A stretch of 64,000 nucleotides of DNA from contig NZ_MZXV01000032.1 of the NCBI RefSeq assembly GCF_003253745.1, positions 868,001 through 932,000 on the forward strand, given 5' to 3'. Position numbers and translations under genes: made by a program. The notes under the pieces were generated by a model, which did no database searches, had not been told where the DNA came from, and saw nothing but the letters and a program-made list of their open reading frames with translations. Shown here piece after piece: positions 34,378-43,522 of this stretch; position 1 is the stretch's first letter, and every line of letters begins with the position of its first letter. The DNA is from Mesorhizobium kowhaii. Lineage in GTDB: Bacteria; Pseudomonadota; Alphaproteobacteria; Rhizobiales; Rhizobiaceae.

Positions 34378-34397
34378 GTAATTAACGCGTTAACTAC
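34378..34397. promoter_or_regulatory. HpaR operator dyad
   Basis: A 20-base near-perfect inverted repeat with a perfect 12-base core TTAACGCGTTAA; one outer base pair is mismatched. It lies between hpaR and hpaF, 31 bases before the hpaF GTG. MarR-family repressors bind such dyads of about 20 bases. Control of both directions is expected. Confidence 0.65.
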
Positions 34398-34428
34398 AAC
34401 AAGGCAAGTGATTGGGGAGCGAAACGCC

Positions 34429-34815
34429 GTGCCGCACTTCTCCATCGAGTATTCGCCCAATCTCGATGCCAAGGTCGATATGGGCGAGTTGTGCGCGCTG
34501 GTGTTGCGCACCGTGCTGGACACCGGGCTGTTCGAAACCGGCGCCGTGCGGGTGCGGGCCTTTCGCGCCGATGCCTATGCGGTGGCCGACAGGCTGGCGG
34601 AAAACGCCTTCCTCGACATGTCGTTTCGCATCGGAACCGGGCGCAGCGCCGAGGAAAAGAAGCGGACCGGCGAAGCCGTCTTCGCGGCGGTGAGCGAACA
34701 CCTTGCCGGGCTGTTCGCAACGCCGCATTTCGCCCTGTCGCTCGAGATCCGGGAAATCGACCCGGTGCTGAGCTGGAAGAAGAACGCAATCCACCCGCGA
34801 CTGCGCGGCAAGTGA
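34429..34815 (+). CDS. hpaF: 5-carboxymethyl-2-hydroxymuconate delta-isomerase
   Basis: 128 residues from a GTG after GGGGAGCG. The second residue is proline (M-PHFSIEYSPNL), the catalytic N-terminal proline of the tautomerase superfamily once Met is removed. The length and the C-terminal LSLEIREIDPVLSWKKNAI match CHMI. It tautomerises the ring-cleavage product after oxidation by HpaE. It is the first gene of hpaFEDGH, 11 bases ahead of hpaE. Confidence 0.9.
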   Translation: MPHFSIEYSPNLDAKVDMGELCALVLRTVLDTGLFETGAVRVRAFRADAYAVADRLAENAFLDMSFRIGTGRSAEEKKRTGEAVFAAVSEHLAGLFATPHFALSLEIREIDPVLSWKKNAIHPRLRGK

Positions 34816-34826
34816 CGGAAGCTGAT

Positions 34827-36344
34827 ATGTCCGACCTGCAAGGCAATCTGAAGAAGGCCGAGGCCTATCTGGCCCGTTTCAAGCGCGACGGCGTGCTGAA
34901 CCAGATCGGCGGCGAAGCGGTGCCGGCGCTGGACGGCGCGACGTTTGAAACGCTGTCGCCGGTCGACCTCAAGCCGCTGGCCAAAGTCGCGCGTGGCAAT
35001 GCCGCTGACATCGACCGCGCCGCCAAGGCGGCGAAGGCAGCGTTTCCGGCCTGGGCCGCGATGCCCGGCGAAGCGCGCAAGAAGCTGCTGCACAAAATAG
35101 CCGACGCGATCGAAGCACGCGCCGAGGAGATCGCCTTCGTCGAATGCATGGACACCGGCCAGGCGCTGAAGTTCATGGCCAAGGCGGCGTTGCGGGGGGC
35201 CGAGAATTTCCGCTTCTTCGCCGACCGTGCGCCCGAAGCGCGCGACGGCGAAACGCTGCGGACCACAGGCCAGGTCAATATGACCACACGGGTGCCGATA
35301 GGCCCGGTCGGCATTATCACGCCGTGGAACACGCCGTTCATGCTGTCGACCTGGAAGATCGCGCCGGCACTGGCCGCCGGCTGCACCGTGGTTCATAAGC
35401 CGGCCGAATTTTCGCCGCTGACCGCACGCCTGCTGGTCGAGATCGCCGAAGAGGCCGGCCTGCCGAAGGGAGTGTGGAACCTCGTCAACGGGCTCGGCGA
35501 GCACGCCGGCAAGGCGCTGACCGAGCATCCCGACATCAAGGCGATCGGCTTCGTCGGCGAGAGCCGCACCGGCTCGATGATCATGCGCCAAGGCGCTGAC
35601 ACGCTGAAGCGCGTCCATTTCGAGCTTGGCGGCAAGAATCCGGTGATCGTCTTCGCCGACGCAGACCTGGAGCGCGCGGCCGATGCGGCGGTGTTCATGA
35701 TCTATTCGCTGAACGGCGAACGCTGCACCTCCTCGTCACGGCTGCTGGTCGAAGCCTCGGTCTATGACAAGTTCACCGATCTGGTGGCGGAAAAGGCAAA
35801 GCGCATCAAGATCGGCCATCCCCTGGATCCGACAACGGTGGTCGGTCCGCTGATCCATCCGGTGCACGAGGAAAAGGTGCTCTCCTACATCGAGGTCGGC
35901 AAATCGGAAGGCGCGGTGGTCGCTGCCGGCGGTGGCAAGTTCGCCGGCCCGGGTGGCGGCTGCTATGTCAGCCCGACGTTGTTCGTCGGCGCCACCAACA
36001 AGATGCGCATTGCCCAGGAAGAGATCTTTGGGCCGGTGCTGACCGCACTTTCCTTCAAGGACGAGGCGGAAGCGCTGGCGCTGGCCAATGACACGCAATA
36101 TGGCCTGACCGGTTATCTCTGGACATCGGACGTTACCCGCACCTTCCGCTTCACCGACGCGCTGGATGCCGGCATGATCTGGGTCAATTCCGAGAATGTG
36201 CGGCATTTGCCGACCCCGTTCGGCGGTGTCAAGAATTCCGGCATCGGCCGCGACGGTGGCGACCATTCCTTCGGCTTCTACATGGAGACGAAGAATATAG
36301 CCTTCGCCACGACGGCGCACGCGATCCAGAAACTCGGCGGCTGA
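34827..36344 (+). CDS. hpaE: 5-carboxymethyl-2-hydroxymuconate semialdehyde dehydrogenase
   Basis: 505 residues of the NAD-dependent aldehyde dehydrogenase fold. Features are the cofactor-domain ITPWNTPFMLSTWKIAPALA, catalytic Glu in FELGGKNPVIVF, catalytic Cys in NGERCTSSSRLLV, and the C-terminal FGGVKNSGIGRDGGDHSF. The close of the protein, MIWVNSENVRHLPTPFGG, is typical of HpaE. It oxidises the semialdehyde made by HpaD to the dicarboxylate used by HpaF. The ATG at 34827 lies 11 bases after hpaF. Confidence 0.92.
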   Translation: MSDLQGNLKKAEAYLARFKRDGVLNQIGGEAVPALDGATFETLSPVDLKPLAKVARGNAADIDRAAKAAKAAFPAWAAMPGEARKKLLHKIADAIEARAEEIAFVECMDTGQALKFMAKAALRGAENFRFFADRAPEARDGETLRTTGQVNMTTRVPIGPVGIITPWNTPFMLSTWKIAPALAAGCTVVHKPAEFSPLTARLLVEIAEEAGLPKGVWNLVNGLGEHAGKALTEHPDIKAIGFVGESRTGSMIMRQGADTLKRVHFELGGKNPVIVFADADLERAADAAVFMIYSLNGERCTSSSRLLVEASVYDKFTDLVAEKAKRIKIGHPLDPTTVVGPLIHPVHEEKVLSYIEVGKSEGAVVAAGGGKFAGPGGGCYVSPTLFVGATNKMRIAQEEIFGPVLTALSFKDEAEALALANDTQYGLTGYLWTSDVTRTFRFTDALDAGMIWVNSENVRHLPTPFGGVKNSGIGRDGGDHSFGFYMETKNIAFATTAHAIQKLGG

Positions 36345-36358
36345 TCAGAGGAAATCAA

Positions 36359-37339
36359 ATGCCCTTGCCCAAGCCCAATCTCTACCCTGCCTTCAACATC
36401 GTGCGCCTCAGCCATGTCGAGCTGGCCGTCACCGACCTCGCCAGGTCCCGCGCGTTCTATGTCGACACACTCGGCCTGCAGGTCACCGACGAGACATCAG
36501 ACAGGATCTATCTCAGGGCGCTGGAAGAGCGCGGGCACCATTGCATCGTGCTGAAGAGGGCCACTACGGCCGAAGCGCGCGACCTCGGCTTCAAGGTGTT
36601 TTCCGAGGACGATCTCGACAAGGCCGAGCACTTCTTCAAGGGCAAAGGCCTGCCGGTGGAATGGGTCGAGCGGCCCTACCAGTCGCGCACCTTCCGCACC
36701 CGCGATCCGCACGGCATTCCGCTCGAATTCTACGCTGAGATGCAGCGGCTGCCGCCGATCCATCAGAAGTATGCGCTCTATCACGGCGTCAAGCCGCTGC
36801 GCATCGACCACTTCAACTGCTTCTCGCCCAATGTCGACGAGTCCGTCGCCTTCTACAACGAGCTCGGCTTCCGCGTCACCGAATACACCGAGGATGCCAG
36901 CAGCGGAAAGCTGTGGGCGGCCTGGACGCACCGCAAGGGCGGCGTCCACGATATCGCCTTCACCAACGGCATCGGGCCGCGCCTGCATCATGTCGCCTTC
37001 TGGGTGCCGACACCGCTCAACATCATCGACCTGCTCGACCTGATGGCGACGACCGGCTATTTGCCGAACATCGAACGCGGCCCCGGCCGGCACGGCATTT
37101 CCAACGCCTTCTTCCTCTATGTCCGCGACCCGGACAATCATCGCATCGAGATCTACTGCTCGGACTACCAGACGGTCGATCCGGACCTCGAGCCGATCAA
37201 GTGGGACCTCAAGGACCCGCAGCGCCAGACGCTGTGGGGCGCACCGGCGCCCAAGAGTTGGTTCGAGGAAGGCAGTGCATTTGCCGGGGTTGCGGCGCGC
37301 CAGCCGGATTTGACGGCGTCGCCGATCATCGCGCCATGA
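36359..37339 (+). CDS. hpaD: 3,4-dihydroxyphenylacetate 2,3-dioxygenase (type I extradiol)
   Basis: 326 residues made of two vicinal-oxygen-chelate modules. The metal ligands of the C-terminal module are visible: His151 in RIDHFNCF, His at 210-211 in RLHHVAFW and Glu264 in HRIEIYC. It opens the homoprotocatechuate ring beside the hydroxyls, giving 5-carboxymethyl-2-hydroxymuconate semialdehyde. This is the VOC-type enzyme of Arthrobacter/Brevibacterium style, not the LigB-fold HpaD of E. coli. It lies 14 bases after hpaE in the same operon. Confidence 0.9.
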   Translation: MPLPKPNLYPAFNIVRLSHVELAVTDLARSRAFYVDTLGLQVTDETSDRIYLRALEERGHHCIVLKRATTAEARDLGFKVFSEDDLDKAEHFFKGKGLPVEWVERPYQSRTFRTRDPHGIPLEFYAEMQRLPPIHQKYALYHGVKPLRIDHFNCFSPNVDESVAFYNELGFRVTEYTEDASSGKLWAAWTHRKGGVHDIAFTNGIGPRLHHVAFWVPTPLNIIDLLDLMATTGYLPNIERGPGRHGISNAFFLYVRDPDNHRIEIYCSDYQTVDPDLEPIKWDLKDPQRQTLWGAPAPKSWFEEGSAFAGVAARQPDLTASPIIAP

Positions 37340-37418
37340 GAGAATCCTGGTCGATGTCCGAGTTCCTTCGCCGTAGAGCTCCACACTTGCGGGCATCCAC
37401 CAACGGCGGAGTTGCAGC

Positions 37419-38291
37419 ATGAGCATGGCACGGCTCGCCACCTTCACCGTCGGCGGCAAGGCACGTTACGGCGCGATCACCGGCAAGGGCGTCGTCGACC
37501 TGTCGGCCCGCCACGGCCAGTGGCCGACGCTGCGCGAAGTGATCGAGGCCGGCGCCTTGCGGCGGCTGGCGGAAGAGGCGGACGCCTTCGCCGCCGATTT
37601 CCCGCTCGACGCCATCGCCTACGACATCCCGATCCCGTCACCGGAAAAGATCATCTGCGTAGGCGTCAACTATCCCGACCGCAACGAGGAGTACAAGGAC
37701 GGCCAGGCAGCACCGGCGAATCCGTCGCTGTTCATCCGTTTCCCGCGCTCTTTCGTCGGCCATGGCGCGCCGCTGGTGCGCCCACCGGACTCTTCGCAGC
37801 TCGACTATGAGGGCGAGGTCGTCATCGTCATCGGCAAGGCTGGCCGGCGCATCGCGCAAGCCGACGCGCTCGGCCACATCGCGGCGCTGTCGTTATGCAA
37901 TGAGGGCACCATCCGCGACTGGGTGCGGCATGCCAAGTTCAACGTCACGCAAGGCAAGAATTTCGACCGCAGCGGCTCGATCGGCCCGTGGCTGGTGCCG
38001 TTCACGGATGAGGCGCAGATCGCCGACATCGCGCTGACCACCCGCGTCAATGGCGAACTGCGCCAGCAAGACCGCACCAGCCGGATGATCTTCTCATTCC
38101 GCAAGATCATCGCCTATATCTCGACCTTCACCACGCTGGTGCCCGGCGATATCATCGTCACCGGCACGCCGACAGGTGCCGGCGCCCGCTTCGAACCGCC
38201 GATCTGGCTGAAGCCGGGCGATGTGATCGAAGTGGAAGCGGAGGGCGTCGGCGTGCTCAGAAACGGCGTCGTCGACGAGGGAACATCATGA
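37419..38291 (+). CDS. hpaG: FAH-family isomerase/decarboxylase of the homoprotocatechuate pathway
   Basis: 290 residues of the fumarylacetoacetase-like fold. Metal-binding acidic residues occur in LDYEGEVVIVIG and in the earlier IICVGVNYPDRNEEYKDG; the C-terminal TGTPTGAGARFEPPIWLKPG loop is the family mark. In E. coli HpaG is a fused double domain. Here a single FAH domain is followed by a separate HpaH-like hydratase. It is expected to handle 5-oxo-pent-3-ene-tricarboxylate decarboxylation and the following isomerisation, or one of those steps. Its stop overlaps the next start by four bases. Confidence 0.8.
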   Translation: MSMARLATFTVGGKARYGAITGKGVVDLSARHGQWPTLREVIEAGALRRLAEEADAFAADFPLDAIAYDIPIPSPEKIICVGVNYPDRNEEYKDGQAAPANPSLFIRFPRSFVGHGAPLVRPPDSSQLDYEGEVVIVIGKAGRRIAQADALGHIAALSLCNEGTIRDWVRHAKFNVTQGKNFDRSGSIGPWLVPFTDEAQIADIALTTRVNGELRQQDRTSRMIFSFRKIIAYISTFTTLVPGDIIVTGTPTGAGARFEPPIWLKPGDVIEVEAEGVGVLRNGVVDEGTS

Positions 38292-39112
38292 CCCCGGAGC
38301 AAGTGGAAGACGCCGCCGCACGGCTGTTCGAAGCCGAGCGGTCGCGCCGCCAGATCCGCCTGCTCAGCCTGGACTTTCCCGAGGCGACGATGGAGGACGC
38401 CTATCGCGTGCAGGCCGCACTGGTGACGCGCAAGATCGATGCCGGGCTGAAGCCGAAGGGCTGGAAGATCGGGCTGACCTCCAAGGCGATGCAATATGCG
38501 CTCGCCATCGACACGCCGGATTCCGGCGTGCTGTTCGACGACATGTTCTTCAGCGATGGCGCGACAATTCCCGCCGGCCGCTTCATCCAGCCGCGCGTCG
38601 AGGCCGAGATCGCCTTCGTCATGAAGGCGCCGCTGACGGGCCCCGGCGTGACCATCTTCGACGTGCTCAACGCCACCGATTACATCACGCCGGCGCTCGA
38701 AATCCTCGACACGCGCATCGAGCGCGTCAATGCGGAGACGAAGAAGGCGCGCACCTTCTTCGACACGATTTCCGACAATGCCGCCAATGCCGGCATCGTC
38801 ATCGGCGGCCGACCGCAGCGGCCGCAGGAGGCCGACATGCGCTGGATCGGTGCCATCGTCTCGCGCAACGCCGAGGTCGAGGAAACCGGGCTTGGCGCCG
38901 GCGTGCTCAACCATCCGGCGATGGGCATTGCCTGGCTGGCGGACAGGCTCGCTTGCTACGGCATGTCGATCGCGGCCGGCGACGTTGTTCTCTCGGGGTC
39001 GTTCGTGCGACCGGTCGAGGCACGGCCCGGCGACACCATCGTCGCCGATTTTGGCACTTCGGGGACGGTCAGCATTCATTTCGCGAAGAGCTTGACCGAT
39101 CCGCCTGCATAG
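38288..39112 (+). CDS. hpaH: 2-oxo-hept-4-ene-1,7-dioate hydratase
   Basis: 274 residues of the MhpD/HpaH hydratase family. Landmarks are [38 protein letters not shown] with metal-binding acidic residues, and [10 protein letters not shown]. It adds water to the oxo-heptenedioate, yielding 4-hydroxy-2-oxoheptanedioate. It is the last gene of hpaFEDGH. The aldolase that would cleave the product (HpaI/HpcH type) does not follow: the next gene is a convergent kinase 15 bases away. Confidence 0.88.
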   Translation: MTPEQVEDAAARLFEAERSRRQIRLLSLDFPEATMEDAYRVQAALVTRKIDAGLKPKGWKIGLTSKAMQYALAIDTPDSGVLFDDMFFSDGATIPAGRFIQPRVEAEIAFVMKAPLTGPGVTIFDVLNATDYITPALEILDTRIERVNAETKKARTFFDTISDNAANAGIVIGGRPQRPQEADMRWIGAIVSRNAEVEETGLGAGVLNHPAMGIAWLADRLACYGMSIAAGDVVLSGSFVRPVEARPGDTIVADFGTSGTVSIHFAKSLTDPPA

Positions 39113-39127
39113 GCCGCACGGCAGCTT

Positions 39128-40150
39128 CTATCCACCGCGCAGATACGCAATAACCACATCGGCGGCGATAGTAGACATGCGCATGCCGACATCCCTGGTG
39201 ATGTCGCCTTCGACGCGGCTCTGCACCCATCCGAGAAACGCGAAGGCACGCAACGCCGAAAACAGCGGCAGTGCTGCGACGTCCTGCGGCGTCAGCTCGC
39301 GCTGCTGCCGATACCCGTCGAGCAGGGCGGTCTCGATCAGCGGATAGATCGCCTCCTCTCGGTTCTGGTAGAGGGCGACGGCAAGGTCGTACATGTGCCA
39401 GCCATAGCCGCAATCGTCGAAATCGATGATGCGGATCGCGCCCTCATGGACGAGCACGTTCTCACGCACGAGATCGGCGTGGATGATGCCGAAATTGCGG
39501 GCGCTGCGTTCATGCTCCGACAGCGCCTTCACGGCCTTTTCCCGCGCCTGGAAAACCAGCTCGCGGCGCGGGCCGTCGAGGAAGGGAGAGGTCTCGAAGC
39601 GTCCCCAGTTTGGGTTCGGGCCGAAGAAGCCGTCGAAATCCCAGGCATGGCGGGCGAAGCCGGCGGGCGGCATCCAGACGGTGGTGACATTGTGCATGTG
39701 GGCGATGGTTCGCCCGATCGCCGTGAAGACCCGTCTTGCCTGCTCAGGCGTGAAATCCAGCGGCACGCCTCGCGCGCCGACGGCGCGGCCTTCCAGCCAG
39801 GAGAGACAATCGACTTGGCGCGGCGGCGTCAAAGAGCCGTTGCCGACCGGCACGAACAGGTCGCCGCTCAGTGCCGCGATGGGAGACGGCGTGGCGACGC
39901 CAGCGGATTGCAGGAAGGCCATCCATTGCAGTTCCGAGCGCAGCGCGGCGTCGGAATGATAACCAAGCCGGTGAATGCGTATAGCGGCCGGTTGTCCATC
40001 GGGCAGGCGGACCCGAAACACCGCGTTCTCCCGGTATTTCAGCAGCTCCGGCTCACCGTTACGAACCCCCCAATGTTCGAGCGCACGCCGGGCAAGCTCT
40101 GTGACTTCCGCTTCCGTCTCAGGCTCGGATTTGGTGGACACAGCGTTCAC
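39128..40150 (-). CDS. APH-fold kinase, candidate amino-alcohol or hydroxylysine kinase
   Basis: 340 residues of the aminoglycoside/choline kinase fold. The glycine-loop region is YRENAVFRVRLPDG with a conserved Lys/Arg-like IRIHR strand. The catalytic loop is IIHADLVRENVL (HxD with downstream N), and the metal-binding DFDD lies in IIDFDDCGYGW. Its start overlaps the stop of an AGXT2L-like class III PLP enzyme by four bases. That pairing mirrors hydroxylysine kinase with phosphohydroxylysine phospho-lyase, and bacterial amino-alcohol kinase with amino-alcohol-phosphate phospho-lyase. The substrate is inferred from this context only. Confidence 0.75.
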   Translation of the reverse strand: MNAVSTKSEPETEAEVTELARRALEHWGVRNGEPELLKYRENAVFRVRLPDGQPAAIRIHRLGYHSDAALRSELQWMAFLQSAGVATPSPIAALSGDLFVPVGNGSLTPPRQVDCLSWLEGRAVGARGVPLDFTPEQARRVFTAIGRTIAHMHNVTTVWMPPAGFARHAWDFDGFFGPNPNWGRFETSPFLDGPRRELVFQAREKAVKALSEHERSARNFGIIHADLVRENVLVHEGAIRIIDFDDCGYGWHMYDLAVALYQNREEAIYPLIETALLDGYRQQRELTPQDVAALPLFSALRAFAFLGWVQSRVEGDITRDVGMRMSTIAADVVIAYLRGG

Positions 40151-41454
40151 GCCGGCACTCCGCCGACTTCATCAAGCACCTCGTCGAGCATGCCGATCAG
40201 GAAGGCGGCATTGTCGCGGGAAAACGGCATCGGCGGGCGGATCTTCAGCACATTGCCGTGGATGCCGGTCTTGCCCATCAACACGCCGCGATGGCGCATC
40301 CGGTTGGCGACTTGCTCGGCAATGTCGGGTGCCGGCTCGCGCGTCTTGCGGTCGTGAACCAGCTCGGCGCCGAAGAACAGCCCGGCACCCCTGACCTCGC
40401 CGATGCATTCGTGGCGATCGGCCAACGGGCGCAGCAGGCCCTGCGCATAGGCGCCGACATCAAATGCGTTGGCGACAAGATCTTCCTGCTCCAGCACATC
40501 GAGCACTGCATTCGCCACCGCAGAGGAAACCGGGTTGCCGCCAAAAGTGTTGAAGTAGCGGAAAGCGTTGCGGAAGGTCGCCAGGATCTCCCTGGTGGTG
40601 ACCACGGCGGCGACCGGGTGGCCGTTGCCCATCGGCTTGCCCATGGTGACGATGTCGGGAACGAAGCCGGCGCGCTGGTGGCCCCAGAAATGACTGCCGG
40701 TGCGGCCGAAGCCGGGCTGCACCTCGTCGGCGATGACCAGGCCGCCGGCCTCGCGCACGGCACGCAGCGCGTCACCGAAGAATCCGGACGACAGCGCGGG
40801 GAAGCCTTCATTGGCGAGCAGCGGACACAGGATCATGCCGGACAGGCCGATGCCGTCCTGCTCGAGCGAGGCGATCGCTTCGCGCACCGCATCGCCAAAG
40901 GCCTTGCCGGTGGCCATCGCATCCGGGTGGCGATAGCTGTCGGGCGCCGGCACCAACCTGACATGGCGGGCGCGGCCACCGACCGGCGGCATCCGCGTGC
41001 TGAGCTGTGAAACCGCCGCCGTGTTGCCGTGATAGGTGGCGTCGGTGGCGATGATGCCCATGCGGCCGGTGGCGGCCTGCGCCATGCGCAGCGCGATATC
41101 GTTGGCCTCGCTGCCGGTGCAGCTCAGGATGGCGGTGGACAGGCTGGCATCGAAGGTCGCGGTCAGCCGCTCGACATAGTCGAGTATGGCCGTGTGGAGA
41201 TAGCGCGTATGGGTGTTGAGCAGGCTTGCCTGCCGGCACAGGGCCTCGACCACATGCGGATGGCAATGGCCGACATGAGCGACATTGTTGTAGGCATCGA
41301 GATATTTGCGGCCATCGGCGTCATAGAGCCAGACGCCTTCGCCGCGCACCAGGTGCACGGGCTCGTCATAGAACAATTGCGATTTCGCGCCGAGCAGGCG
41401 GGAACGCCGGCTAACCAGCGCCTCCTCAGCCAAATTTTCCTGCGAATAGGCCAT
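40147..41454 (-). CDS. Class III PLP enzyme, AGXT2L/phospho-lyase-like
   Basis: 435 residues of the class III aminotransferase fold. The N-terminal block LFYDEPVHLVRGEGVWLYDA followed by YLDAYNNVAHVGHCHPHVV is strikingly like AGXT2L1/AGXT2L2 (ethanolamine-phosphate and phosphohydroxylysine phospho-lyases). The PLP aspartate is in IADEVQPGFGRTG, and the PLP lysine in VTMGKPMGNGHPVAAV. Coupling to the kinase gene suggests that it eliminates phosphate and ammonia from an O-phospho amino alcohol, leaving an aldehyde. Ordinary transamination remains possible. Confidence 0.8.
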   Translation of the reverse strand: MAYSQENLAEEALVSRRSRLLGAKSQLFYDEPVHLVRGEGVWLYDADGRKYLDAYNNVAHVGHCHPHVVEALCRQASLLNTHTRYLHTAILDYVERLTATFDASLSTAILSCTGSEANDIALRMAQAATGRMGIIATDATYHGNTAAVSQLSTRMPPVGGRARHVRLVPAPDSYRHPDAMATGKAFGDAVREAIASLEQDGIGLSGMILCPLLANEGFPALSSGFFGDALRAVREAGGLVIADEVQPGFGRTGSHFWGHQRAGFVPDIVTMGKPMGNGHPVAAVVTTREILATFRNAFRYFNTFGGNPVSSAVANAVLDVLEQEDLVANAFDVGAYAQGLLRPLADRHECIGEVRGAGLFFGAELVHDRKTREPAPDIAEQVANRMRHRGVLMGKTGIHGNVLKIRPPMPFSRDNAAFLIGMLDEVLDEVGGVPA

Positions 41455-41483
41455 TTGCGTACCGAAACTCCGTTGTAACAGCG

Positions 41484-42833
41484 TCAGACCTTTGACAGGC
41501 CTGCGTCCAGCGCTTCGCCGATCTTCGCGACGTCGGCGGCACTGATGATGAGCGGCGGCGACAGGATGATGTTGTTGCCGGAGACGCGCAGCATGACGCC
41601 GGCTTCGTAAGCCGCCTCCGAAACCACGGCCATGGTCTTCTTGTCAGCCGGCTTCTTGGTGGCGCGATCCGAGACCAGTTCGAGTGCTGCCATCAGGCCT
41701 TTGTACCTGACATCGCCGACGATCGCGTGCCTGGCCTTCAGACCTTCGAGCACGGTGGCGAGTTCGTTACCCCGCGCCGCCGCGTTCTCGTCCAGGCGAA
41801 GCCGCTTGGTCTCGGCAAGGGCCGCCAGCCCTGCCGCGCAGCCGACTGGATGGCCGGAATAGGTATAGCCGTGGCCGATCGAGCCGAAGCTGGTCTTGTC
41901 GGCCTCGAAGGCATCGGCCACCCTGGCGCCGATCAGCGTGGCGCCGAGCGGGAAGTAACCCGAGGTGATCGCCTTGGCGATGGTCATGAAATCCGGCTTC
42001 ACACCCGACAACCGTGAGCCCGACCATGCGCCCGAGCGACCGAAGCCTGTCACCACCTCGTCGGCGATCAAAAGGATCTCGTGGCGATCGCAGATGTCGC
42101 GCACCAGCGGCATGAAGCTCTCATGCGGGACGATGACGCCGCCGGCGCCCAGAACCGGCTCCATGATGAAAGCGGCGATGGTGTCGCCGCCCTGGAAGGC
42201 GATCTCGTCCTCCAGCGCCTTGGCGCACAGTTTGGCCAGCCGCGCCGGGTCCGTCTCGTCGAACGGGTTGCGGAAGGTCCATGGCGCCGGGATGTGGAAG
42301 ACGCCGGGCAGTAGCGGCTCGTAGTTGCGGCGGAAATTGGCGTTGCCATTGACCGAGGCGCCGCCGAAATGCGTGCCGTGATAGCCCTTCTTCACGGCGA
42401 GGAACTTGGTGCGGTCGCCCTGGCCGCGGATCTTCCAGTATTGCCGGGCCAGCCGCAGCGCGGTCTCGACCGAATCCGAACCGCCCGAGGTGAAGAATGT
42501 CCGCACCATGCCTTCCGGCTCGAACCATTCGCTGAGCTCGTAGGCGAGCTCGATCGACGGTCCGGTCGAGGTGCCGCGAAAGCCGGAATAGTAGGGCAGC
42601 GCACTGAGCTGGTCGGCGATCGCCTTTTTGATCGGGTCGCAGCTGTAGCCGAGATTGACGTTCCACAGGCCGCCGACGGCGTCGAGCACGCTGTTGCCGT
42701 CGATGTCGGTGACGGTGACGCCCTCGCCCTTCATGATGATCTTCGGCGGGTTGGCCCGCATCTCGGCCGGATGCGCCATCGGGTGCCAGATCGGCTTGGC
42801 GTTTGTCTCGGTGAGGAAATTGATGTCGCGCAT
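41484..42833 (-). CDS. Class III omega-aminotransferase
   Basis: 449 residues. The opening HPMAHPAEMRANPPKIIMKG and GNSVLDAVGGLWNVNLGYS, then FFTSGGSDSVETALRLARQY and GYHGTHFGGASVNG, are typical of omega-amino acid/putrescine/beta-alanine:pyruvate aminotransferases. The PLP aspartate is in IADEVVTGFGRSG, and the lysine in MTIAKAITSGYFPLGA. It would move an amino group from a terminal amine to pyruvate. It lies 29 bases upstream of the phospho-lyase-like gene in transcription order and belongs to the same IclR-flanked unit. Confidence 0.85.
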   Translation of the reverse strand: MRDINFLTETNAKPIWHPMAHPAEMRANPPKIIMKGEGVTVTDIDGNSVLDAVGGLWNVNLGYSCDPIKKAIADQLSALPYYSGFRGTSTGPSIELAYELSEWFEPEGMVRTFFTSGGSDSVETALRLARQYWKIRGQGDRTKFLAVKKGYHGTHFGGASVNGNANFRRNYEPLLPGVFHIPAPWTFRNPFDETDPARLAKLCAKALEDEIAFQGGDTIAAFIMEPVLGAGGVIVPHESFMPLVRDICDRHEILLIADEVVTGFGRSGAWSGSRLSGVKPDFMTIAKAITSGYFPLGATLIGARVADAFEADKTSFGSIGHGYTYSGHPVGCAAGLAALAETKRLRLDENAAARGNELATVLEGLKARHAIVGDVRYKGLMAALELVSDRATKKPADKKTMAVVSEAAYEAGVMLRVSGNNIILSPPLIISAADVAKIGEALDAGLSKV

Positions 42834-42853
42834 GACAGGCTCCGCAAATGGTC

Positions 42854-43522
42854 TCAGACGGCTGGGACGAGGTCGAAATGGCCAAGGGCTTCGGCATAGG
42901 AAAGTGCTGGCCGGGCAACGTCGAAATGAACGGTGCGCATGCCGGCGGTGCGGCCGCCATCGACATTGCGCTGCTGGTCGTCGACGAAGACGCAGGCGCT
43001 GGCAGGCAGGCCGAGCGACTCGGTGACGAAGGCATAGGCGCGGGGGTCGGGCTTGAGGATACCGGTATAGGTGGCGTCGATTATTGTGTCGAACAGGCCG
43101 AGCAGCGGCAGCCGCCGGCGAAAGTCGGCGCCGTAGAACAGGTCGAGCTCGTTGGACAGGATCGCCAGGCGAAAGCCCGCCGCATGGACGGCGCGGATGG
43201 CGCTATCGGCCTCGGGCCGCACCACCTTTTCCGGCTCCGCGCCGCGTGCACGCTGGACGAAGGTTTCCATCGTCCGCCAGTCCTCGCCGACCAGCCGGCC
43301 GACTTCGCTGGTGCGCGTGCGCCAGTAGTCGCGCTCACTGATCTCGTCGGCCTGCATCGCGCGCCACAGCGGATCGCTGTCCGGATCGAACGGCCCGCGC
43401 CATTGCAGCGTTCCCGGTTCGAGGTCGAGCGCCTGTTCGGTCAAGGCATGCGTCTCGAACAGCGTCCGGGTGACAACGCCGCCGAAATCAAGAACCAGCG
43501 CCTGGGCCAAAGGAGTGCTCAC
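42854..43522 (-). CDS. HAD-superfamily hydrolase (phosphatase-like)
   Basis: 222 residues. Motif I is LVLDFGGVV, where the nucleophile Asp is kept but the usual second Asp is Gly, as in the YihX-like branch. Motif II is AILSNE, motif III is ILKPDPRAY, and motif IV is VFVDDQQRNVDGG. It probably dephosphorylates a small sugar or amino-alcohol phosphate, or detoxifies a by-product. It overlaps the Tm-1-like gene by four bases and lies 20 bases before the omega-aminotransferase. Confidence 0.8.
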   Translation of the reverse strand: MSTPLAQALVLDFGGVVTRTLFETHALTEQALDLEPGTLQWRGPFDPDSDPLWRAMQADEISERDYWRTRTSEVGRLVGEDWRTMETFVQRARGAEPEKVVRPEADSAIRAVHAAGFRLAILSNELDLFYGADFRRRLPLLGLFDTIIDATYTGILKPDPRAYAFVTESLGLPASACVFVDDQQRNVDGGRTAGMRTVHFDVARPALSYAEALGHFDLVPAV

